Shown: positions 58,485 to 64,000 of the stretch, in pieces | Layout: every line of letters begins with the position of its first letter | Position numbering within the stretch: position 1 is the first letter of the stretch | Translations under genes and position numbers: made by a program | The notes under the pieces: model-generated | Told to the model about the DNA's origin: nothing | Database searches by the model: none | What the model saw: the letters and a program-made list of their open reading frames with translations, nothing else | DNA from: Streptomyces pristinaespiralis | Lineage (GTDB): Bacteria; Actinomycetota; Actinomycetes; Streptomycetales; Streptomycetaceae | DNA: 64,000 nt | Assembly: GCF_001278075.1 (NCBI RefSeq) | Contig: NZ_CP011340.1 | Span: 7,747,501-7,811,500 of the forward strand | Direction of reading: 5' to 3'

Positions 58485-60482
58485 ATGCCCTCCCTGTACG
58501 ACGCCACCGGCCGCCGTGTGCTCTTCGGCGGCGACTACAACCCCGAGCAGTGGCCGGAAGAGACCTGGCTCGAGGACGTACGGCTGATGAAGCAGGCGGG
58601 GGTCAACTCCGTCACCCTCGGGGTGTTCTCCTGGGCGAAGCTCGAACCCCGCCCAGGAGCTCGTGAGTTCGACTGGCTCGACCGGCTGACGGACCTGATG
58701 CACGGCAACGGCATCGGGATCGTCCTCGCCACGCCGACCGCCTCGCCGCCGCCGTGGATGGGCCAACGCCATCCGGAGACACTGCCGCGCGGCGAGGACG
58801 GGTCGGTGATCTGGTACGGATCCCGCCAGCACTTCTGCCCGAGCTCCCCGGTCTACCGCGAGTACGCGGCGGCGATCACCGAGGACCTCGCCGCACGCTA
58901 CGGCGGCCACCCCGCGCTGCGGATGTGGCACATCAACAACGAGTACTGCACGTTCTGCTACTGCGACGGCACCGCCCGCCACTTCCGCCGCTGGCTGAGA
59001 GAGAGGTACAAGACCCTCGACGCGCTCAACGAGGCCTGGGGAACCGCCTTCTGGAGCCAGGGCTACGACGACTGGGACGAGATCATCCCGCCCCGCAGGG
59101 CCCAGTACCTGCGCAACCCGGCCTGCACGCTGGACTTCCGGCGGTTCACCTCCGACGCCCTCCTCGAGTGCTACGTCGCCGAGCGGGACATCGTCGCGGC
59201 GCACACCCCGCAACTGCCGGTGACGACCAACTTCATGCCCTTCTGGACCGGCCAGGACGCCTGGCGGTGGGCCGAGGAGGAGGACGTCGTCTCCGTCGAC
59301 GTCTACCCGGACCCGCGCGATCCGCTCGGCGGGCAGTACGGGGCGATGATCCAGGACATGACCCGCTCGCAGGCGCGCGGTCCGTGGATGCTGATGGAAC
59401 AGGCGGCGGGACCGGTGAACTTCCGGGGCGTCAACCACCCCAAGCCCCGTGGCCTGAACCGCCTCTGGTCGCTCCAGGCGGTGGCACGCGGCGCGGACGC
59501 CGTCTGCTACTTCCAGTGGCGGCAGTCCCGGCAAGGCTCCGAGAAGTTCCACTCCGCGATGGTCACCCACGCCGGTGAACAGGGCCGCACGTACCAGGAG
59601 ATCAAGCGGATCGGCGCGGACCTCGCCGGGATCGGCGAGCAGGTGGCGGGCGCCGGCGTGCCCGCCGACGTGGTGATCCTGCACGACTGGAACTCCTGGT
59701 GGGCGGGCGGCCAGGAGGGCCGGCTGTCCACCGGACTCGACTACCCGACCGTCGTCCGGGCCTGGCACCGTGCCCTGTGGGACGCGGGCCTCACCACCGA
59801 CTTCGCCCACCCCGAGCACGACCTGAGCGCCTACCGCCTCGTCGTCGTCCCCCACCTGTACCTGCTCACCGACGCCGCCGTCGACAACCTCGTCGGCCAC
59901 GTCCGCGGGGGCGGCACTCTCGTGTCCGGCTTCCTCACCGGCACCGCCGACGGCGACGACCGCATCCGGCCCGGCGGCATGGACGAACGGCTGAGGGACC
60001 TCTTCGGCATCGCGACCGTGCACGAATGGTGGCCGCTCGAGCCCGGAGAGACGGTGCCCTGCGAGAACGTGGCCGGAGACGGGACCGGCGCGTTCCACGG
60101 CACCGTGTGGTCGGAGGAACTGGAGGTCTCCACCGCCGAGACGGTCGGCGTCTACAACGGCGGTGAACTCACCGGCCTGCCCGCCGTCCTGCGCCGGGGC
60201 AGCGCCTGGTACGTCTCGACGCTCCCCGACCCCACGACGCTGCGCGACCTGCTCGCACGGGCCGCCGACGACGCCGGGGTCCGGCCCGTGCTGCCGGACC
60301 GGCCGGCGGGACTGGAGGCCGTACGCAGGGGAGACCTGCTCTTCCTGCTCAACCACGCCCCCGGACCCGTCACCGTCACCGTGCCGGGACACCACCGGGA
60401 CCTGCTCACCGGCGACACGGCCTGTGGCCCGCTGCGACTCGACCGCCACGGCGTGGCCGTACTGAAGGCGTCACAGCCGTGA
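58485..60482 (+). CDS. GH42 beta-galactosidase
   Basis: A 665-residue GH42 enzyme without signal peptide, probably cytoplasmic. It has FGGDYNPEQWPEETWLEDVR (residues 14-33), acid/base Glu153 in WHINNEYCTFCYCD, and nucleophile Glu305 in LMEQAAGPVNFRG. The C-terminal trimerisation domain includes YRLVVVPHLYLLTDAAVDNL. The Cys cluster CTFCYCD right after Glu153 may be part of the GH42 zinc site. It starts 41 bases after GH74 and overlaps GH95 as GTGA (60479-60482). In this locus it should remove galactose from xyloglucan side chains. Confidence 0.95.
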   Translation: MPSLYDATGRRVLFGGDYNPEQWPEETWLEDVRLMKQAGVNSVTLGVFSWAKLEPRPGAREFDWLDRLTDLMHGNGIGIVLATPTASPPPWMGQRHPETLPRGEDGSVIWYGSRQHFCPSSPVYREYAAAITEDLAARYGGHPALRMWHINNEYCTFCYCDGTARHFRRWLRERYKTLDALNEAWGTAFWSQGYDDWDEIIPPRRAQYLRNPACTLDFRRFTSDALLECYVAERDIVAAHTPQLPVTTNFMPFWTGQDAWRWAEEEDVVSVDVYPDPRDPLGGQYGAMIQDMTRSQARGPWMLMEQAAGPVNFRGVNHPKPRGLNRLWSLQAVARGADAVCYFQWRQSRQGSEKFHSAMVTHAGEQGRTYQEIKRIGADLAGIGEQVAGAGVPADVVILHDWNSWWAGGQEGRLSTGLDYPTVVRAWHRALWDAGLTTDFAHPEHDLSAYRLVVVPHLYLLTDAAVDNLVGHVRGGGTLVSGFLTGTADGDDRIRPGGMDERLRDLFGIATVHEWWPLEPGETVPCENVAGDGTGAFHGTVWSEELEVSTAETVGVYNGGELTGLPAVLRRGSAWYVSTLPDPTTLRDLLARAADDAGVRPVLPDRPAGLEAVRRGDLLFLLNHAPGPVTVTVPGHHRDLLTGDTACGPLRLDRHGVAVLKASQP

Positions 60483-62713
60483 GGCACGGGACCTGGGAAC
60501 CGCGCCCCGCCGCGCGATGGGAGGACGCCTTCCTCAGCGGCAACGGCCGGCACGGCGCCATGGTGTACGGCGACGCCGGGCACGAGCGGGTCGTCGTCAA
60601 CCACCACACCCTGGTGTGCCCCAACGGCAGTGAGACGGTGCCTCCTCCGGAGCTCGCCGCCGGGCTGCGGGACCTCCAGGACGCCCTGCTCGCCGGTGAC
60701 ACGACGGCGGCCGAACGCTTCGGGGCCGGACACCCGCACCTGTGGGTGCAGCCGTACCACCCCGCCTTCCAGGTCCGCGTCCGCCGGACCCCGGCGGTCG
60801 CGGCCGGATCCGGAACCTACCGCAGGGAGGTGGACTTCACATCCGGCGTCGTGAGCGCCGAACGCGGCACCTGGCGCAGCGAGGTGTTCGTCTCCCGCGC
60901 CGACGACGTGATCGTCCACCGGACGCGGACACAACCGGGCGGCCTGAGCGCGGACATCACCCTCGACGAGCAACTCCCCGGCCTCCCCGGCGGACTCCGG
61001 TTCACCCGCACCGCCGCCCCGGAGCACGACGGACCCGGCACCGCCCTGCTGCGCCTGCGCACCGACTACCCGAACGGGCGGACCGCCTTCACCGGGACCA
61101 CCCTGGTCACCGTCACCGGCGGGAGCACGACACGGACCCGGCACGGCCTGCGGGTGACCGACGCCTCCTCGGTGCTGCTGCTGACCCGGGTGGAGCGGCA
61201 CCCGGCGGACCAGGATCCCGCGGCCGCCCAGGCGGCGGCCCTCCAGGCACTCGTGGCCCCGGCCACCGGGCACACCGACGAGGCGTACACACGGCTCCTC
61301 GGCCGGCACCTGCCGCTGCACCGCGACGCCTACGAGCGGGCCGGGCTCACTCTGGACGCCGACCCGTCGGAGCGGGAGCTGCCCGGCAGCGAACTGCTCC
61401 GCCGGCCCGCCGGCCCCGCCCTGCTGGAACGGCTCTTCGCGGCGGGCCGCTACCACCTGCTGTCGTCCAGCGGCATGCTGCCGCCCCGCCTGGTCGGCCT
61501 GTGGACCGGAGACTGGAACACCGCCTGGTCCGGCGCCTTCACCACGAACGCCAACCTCAACCTGCAGATCGCCTCCGCCGCCGTCGCCGCGCTCCCCGAA
61601 GTCTCCGCCGCCCACGCCGAACTGGTGCACGGTCAGTTCGGCGACTGGCGCGACAACGCCCGGGCCCTCTTCGGCGCGCGCGGCGTCGTCGCGCCCTCCC
61701 ACACCGACGGGGAATCCGGCCACACCCGGCACTTCGAACGCGCCTACCCGCTCCACCTCTGGACCGCCGGCGCCGACTGGCTGCTGCTGCCTCTCCTCGA
61801 CGAGGCCCTGACCGGCGGGGACCCGGACCCCCGGCTGGCCCCAGCGCTCGCCGAGGTCGCCATGTTCTACGAGGACTTCCTCGTTCCCGCAGGACCCGAC
61901 GGGCGGGTCACCGTCGTGCCCTCGTACTCGCCGGAGAACCGGCCCGCCAACGCGAGCTGGGGCACCGTCGACGCGACCATGGACATCGCCGCCGCCCGGC
62001 ACGCCCTCACCACGGCGGCCGCCCACAACCCCGGCCATCCACGCGCCCCGCACTGGCGGGACCTGGCCGGCCGCCTGACCGACTACCACGTCAACGACCA
62101 GGGCGCGCTGGCCGAATGGGCCCGGCCCGGCCTGGAGGACAACTACGACCACCGGCACATCAGCCACCTCTACCCGGTGTGGCCGCTCGACGAGATCAAC
62201 CCCTACGACACACCTGACCTCGCGGCAGCCGCCCACCGCGCGCTGGAACTGCGCGGAGCCGAGAACGACTCGGCACACGGCCATCTGCACACCGCGCTCG
62301 TCGCCGCCCGCCTCCGCGACGGAGAAAGGGCAGGCCGGGCCCTCGACCAGGTGCTGGGCGGCGACTTCTTCCACGACTCGCTGATGAGCGCGCACTACCC
62401 CGGCCGCGACGTCTACAACGCGGACGCCGCGCACGCCCTGCCCGCCGCATTGATCGAATGCCTGGTCCAGTCGACCCCGAGCCGGCTCGTCCTGCTCCCC
62501 GCGCCGCTGCCCGGCTGCCCGGCCGGCACCCTGCGAGGCGTGCGCACCCGCTTCGGCGCCCGGCTCGACCTGAGCTGGCGCGACGGGTCCGTCACCGCCG
62601 TGCTGCGGTCAGCGGCCGACCGGACCGTCGAAGTGGTCGCCGGCACGGACCGCTTCCCCATGACTCTCGTCGCCGACGAGCAGCACGTCCTCACCTTTCC
62701 CAGGAGGACGTGA
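60479..62713 (+). CDS. GH95-type alpha-L-fucosidase/galactosidase
   Basis: A 744-residue GH95-like protein without signal peptide. The N-terminal domain has WEDAFLSGNGRHGAMVYGDA (residues ~14-33); the (alpha/alpha)6 barrel has LVGLWTGDWNTAWSGAFTTN, then ANLNLQ, VVPSYSPENRPANASWGTVD and NYDHRHISHLYPVWPLDEI. Catalytic Glu and Asp positions of GH95 should lie in these last two blocks. The family removes alpha-1,2-linked fucose or galactose from xyloglucan. GTG 60479 overlaps the GH42 stop by 4 bases, so it is translationally coupled. Confidence 0.88.
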   Translation: MRHGTWEPRPAARWEDAFLSGNGRHGAMVYGDAGHERVVVNHHTLVCPNGSETVPPPELAAGLRDLQDALLAGDTTAAERFGAGHPHLWVQPYHPAFQVRVRRTPAVAAGSGTYRREVDFTSGVVSAERGTWRSEVFVSRADDVIVHRTRTQPGGLSADITLDEQLPGLPGGLRFTRTAAPEHDGPGTALLRLRTDYPNGRTAFTGTTLVTVTGGSTTRTRHGLRVTDASSVLLLTRVERHPADQDPAAAQAAALQALVAPATGHTDEAYTRLLGRHLPLHRDAYERAGLTLDADPSERELPGSELLRRPAGPALLERLFAAGRYHLLSSSGMLPPRLVGLWTGDWNTAWSGAFTTNANLNLQIASAAVAALPEVSAAHAELVHGQFGDWRDNARALFGARGVVAPSHTDGESGHTRHFERAYPLHLWTAGADWLLLPLLDEALTGGDPDPRLAPALAEVAMFYEDFLVPAGPDGRVTVVPSYSPENRPANASWGTVDATMDIAAARHALTTAAAHNPGHPRAPHWRDLAGRLTDYHVNDQGALAEWARPGLEDNYDHRHISHLYPVWPLDEINPYDTPDLAAAAHRALELRGAENDSAHGHLHTALVAARLRDGERAGRALDQVLGGDFFHDSLMSAHYPGRDVYNADAAHALPAALIECLVQSTPSRLVLLPAPLPGCPAGTLRGVRTRFGARLDLSWRDGSVTAVLRSAADRTVEVVAGTDRFPMTLVADEQHVLTFPRRT

Positions 62714-62738
62714 TCCCCCCACCCATGGAAGGGACTCC

Positions 62739-63485
62739 ATGGCACACGCACACCCCACACAGGGCGCACACCCCACACAGGGCGCACGCCGCGCTCTGAG
62801 GCGCGCGGCGCTCGCCCCGCTCCTCGCGCTGCTCGCCGTCGTCGGCCTCGCGTCCGCCCCGGCGCACGCGGCCGTCTGGTACTCCTCCGACCGCTGGGGC
62901 ACCTGGAACAGCGGCGGCTACACCCTCTACAACAACATCTGGGGCTCGGGAGCCGGACCCCAGACCATCTGGGCCGATTCGGCCACCGACTGGGGCGTCT
63001 GGGCCGACCACCCCGGCACCGGCGGGATCAAGTCCTATCCCAACGCCAAGAAGGTCGTGAACAAGAAGATCGGCGCCATCTCCACACTCACCAGCCACTA
63101 CAACGTCTCGGTCCCCGCCGCCGGCGCGTACAACACCGCGTACGACATCTGGGACAGCAACTACGACCACGAGATCATGCTCTGGGTCAACCACCACGGC
63201 CCCGTCGGGCCGCTGGGCAGCGCCCAGGGCAGGGTGAGCCTCGGCGGTCACACCTGGGACGTCTACCGGGGCGACAACGGCGCCAACGCCGTCTACTCGT
63301 TCCTGCGCACCAGCGACTCCACCTCCGGCACGGTCGACCTCAAGGCCGTCCTCGCCTGGCTGAAGAACACCAAGGGATGGATCGGTGACGTGACCGTCGG
63401 TGACGTCCAGTTCGGCTACGAGATCACCTCGTCGCCGGGCGGACTGGACTTCGTGACCCACGACTTCGGCGTGCGGACCAGCTGA
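62739..63485 (+). CDS. GH12 endoglucanase/xyloglucanase, secreted
   Basis: A 248-residue family GH12 enzyme. The signal peptide (~1-44) ends in PAHA. Catalytic residues: nucleophile Glu145 in YDHEIMLWVNHHGPVGP and acid/base Glu228 in QFGYEITSS. Trp-rich strands AVWYSSDRWGTWNSGGYTLY (residues 45-64) line the cleft. The pre-sequence has the duplicated HPTQGA (residues 5-16), from an 18-base tandem repeat. ATG 62739 has GGAAGGG 5 bases upstream. GH12 members cut beta-glucan or xyloglucan; location in this locus favours xyloglucan. Confidence 0.94.
   Translation: MAHAHPTQGAHPTQGARRALRRAALAPLLALLAVVGLASAPAHAAVWYSSDRWGTWNSGGYTLYNNIWGSGAGPQTIWADSATDWGVWADHPGTGGIKSYPNAKKVVNKKIGAISTLTSHYNVSVPAAGAYNTAYDIWDSNYDHEIMLWVNHHGPVGPLGSAQGRVSLGGHTWDVYRGDNGANAVYSFLRTSDSTSGTVDLKAVLAWLKNTKGWIGDVTVGDVQFGYEITSSPGGLDFVTHDFGVRTS
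62751..62786 (+). repeat. 18-base tandem duplication in the GH12 leader
   Basis: Two exact 18-base copies (62751-62768, 62769-62786), reading frame kept, encode HPTQGA twice in the signal peptide. A simple in-frame duplication. Confidence 0.95.
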
Positions 63486-63502
63486 CGTCACAGCTGAGCG
63501 TC

Positions 63503-63535
63503 GCGGTGCGGCCGGCTCACCGCCGGCCGCACCGC
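63503..63535. terminator. Bidirectional terminator between GH12 and GH31 genes
   Basis: Perfect 14-bp stem GCGGTGCGGCCGGC (63503-63516) with 63522-63535 and a 5-base loop, between convergent genes ending at 63485 and 63560. Confidence 0.88.
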
Positions 63536-63559
63536 GGCCCGTTTCACCCAAAGCCCGCG

Positions 63560-64000
63560 TCAGGCAGTGATCGGCAGCTCGGCGCCGTCCCGCAGGAACA
63601 GCGGGATCCGCTCCAGCGGCGCGTCCACCGTCACCGTGCGCCCGCCCTCGTACTCCTCACCCGTCCAGGCGTCCGTCCAGCGCGCACCGGCCGGCAGGTG
63701 GACCGTACGGCTGGTCGCCCCCGCCTCCAGCACCGGCGCCACCAGCAGGTCGGGGCCGAACAGGTAGGCGTCGGCGACCTCCCACGTCCTCTCGTCGTCC
63801 GGGAACTCCAGGAACAGCGGACGCATCGGCGGCAGGCCCTCCTCGTGGGCGGCGCGCATCTGCTCCAGCACATACGGCTTGAGGCGCTCCCGCAGCGCCA
63901 GGTACCAGGACATGACCTCCTCGGCCCGCTCCCCGTACGACCACACCTCGTTGGGACCGCCCGTCATCGACGGACCGAGCGGCATACCGGGATCACGGAA
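63560..64000 (-). CDS. GH31 alpha-xylosidase-like enzyme, C-terminal end (cut by window edge)
   Basis: The last ~146 codons of a GH31 alpha-glycosidase; the start lies beyond the window. Seen are SYGERAEEVMSWYLALRERL, PPMRPLFLEFPDDERTWEVA, DAYLFGPDLLVAPVLEAGAT and WTDAWTGEEYEGG, typical of the barrel end and the following beta domain of YicI-like alpha-xylosidases. The catalytic Asp residues are outside the window. The frame is open to base 64000. With GH74/GH12/GH42/GH95 it completes a xyloglucan pathway by removing xylose. Confidence 0.9.
   Translation of the reverse strand, partial: FRDPGMPLGPSMTGGPNEVWSYGERAEEVMSWYLALRERLKPYVLEQMRAAHEEGLPPMRPLFLEFPDDERTWEVADAYLFGPDLLVAPVLEAGATSRTVHLPAGARWTDAWTGEEYEGGRTVTVDAPLERIPLFLRDGAELPITA

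Overview
The window looks like chromosomal DNA from a Streptomyces or a close relative. G+C is very high with G/C-ending codons, start codons are ATG/GTG with GA-rich ribosome sites, the genes include Tat-exported glycan enzymes, and there is a near-consensus DasR box before nagB. No tRNA, rRNA, CRISPR, integrase or insertion sequence was seen.

Layout. (1) 1-1773, plus strand: the 3' end of an aldehyde dehydrogenase, an F420-type luciferase-like oxidoreductase and a small unknown gene, closed by a hairpin. (2) 1853-31678, minus strand: a ~30 kb, 20-gene contractile injection system (CIS) operon, read from sheath (31678) to a peptidoglycan amidase (1853). It encodes sheath, tube, a zinc-ribbon assembly protein, a DUF4255 terminator, an AAA+ ATPase, baseplate, spike and tip proteins, two large J-type baseplate proteins and a beta-helix protein. 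There is no recognisable tail-fibre gene, as in other Streptomyces CISs. In its middle is a 2148-residue DUF4157/tape-measure-like protein with a nuclease-like C-terminal tip, followed by a small gene that I read as a candidate immunity gene. The tip and this small gene form one sharply lower-GC block (about 17070-18850). (3) 32468-37590, plus strand: two secreted multidomain carbohydrate proteins, a sorbosone-dehydrogenase-like PKD/CBM6 protein and a ThuA-CBM6-GH99 fusion. They share a CBM6 module identical in 360 of 361 bases. (4) 37655-49063: nagB with a dre box, an FAD oxidoreductase with an ECF41-type sigma factor, a CGNR regulator divergent from a VOC protein, a PNPOx-family protein, an exported CocE/PepX-like hydrolase, a membrane Ser/Thr kinase and small genes. 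(5) 49173-64000: a xyloglucan utilisation locus. It holds a GH3 glucosidase divergent from an ABC importer (binding protein and two permeases), then GH74, GH42, GH95, GH12 and a convergent, truncated GH31. Two identical LacI-type palindromes lie between the GH3 gene and the importer.

How they work together. The CIS proteins should build a contractile particle loaded with the nuclease-tipped effector. The small downstream gene could protect the producer, and the signal-less amidase may act on the wall from inside or after lysis. The glycan locus should cut xyloglucan outside the cell (GH74, GH12), import the oligosaccharides and trim them inside the cell (GH3, GH42, GH95, GH31), under one LacI-type repressor that is not in the window.
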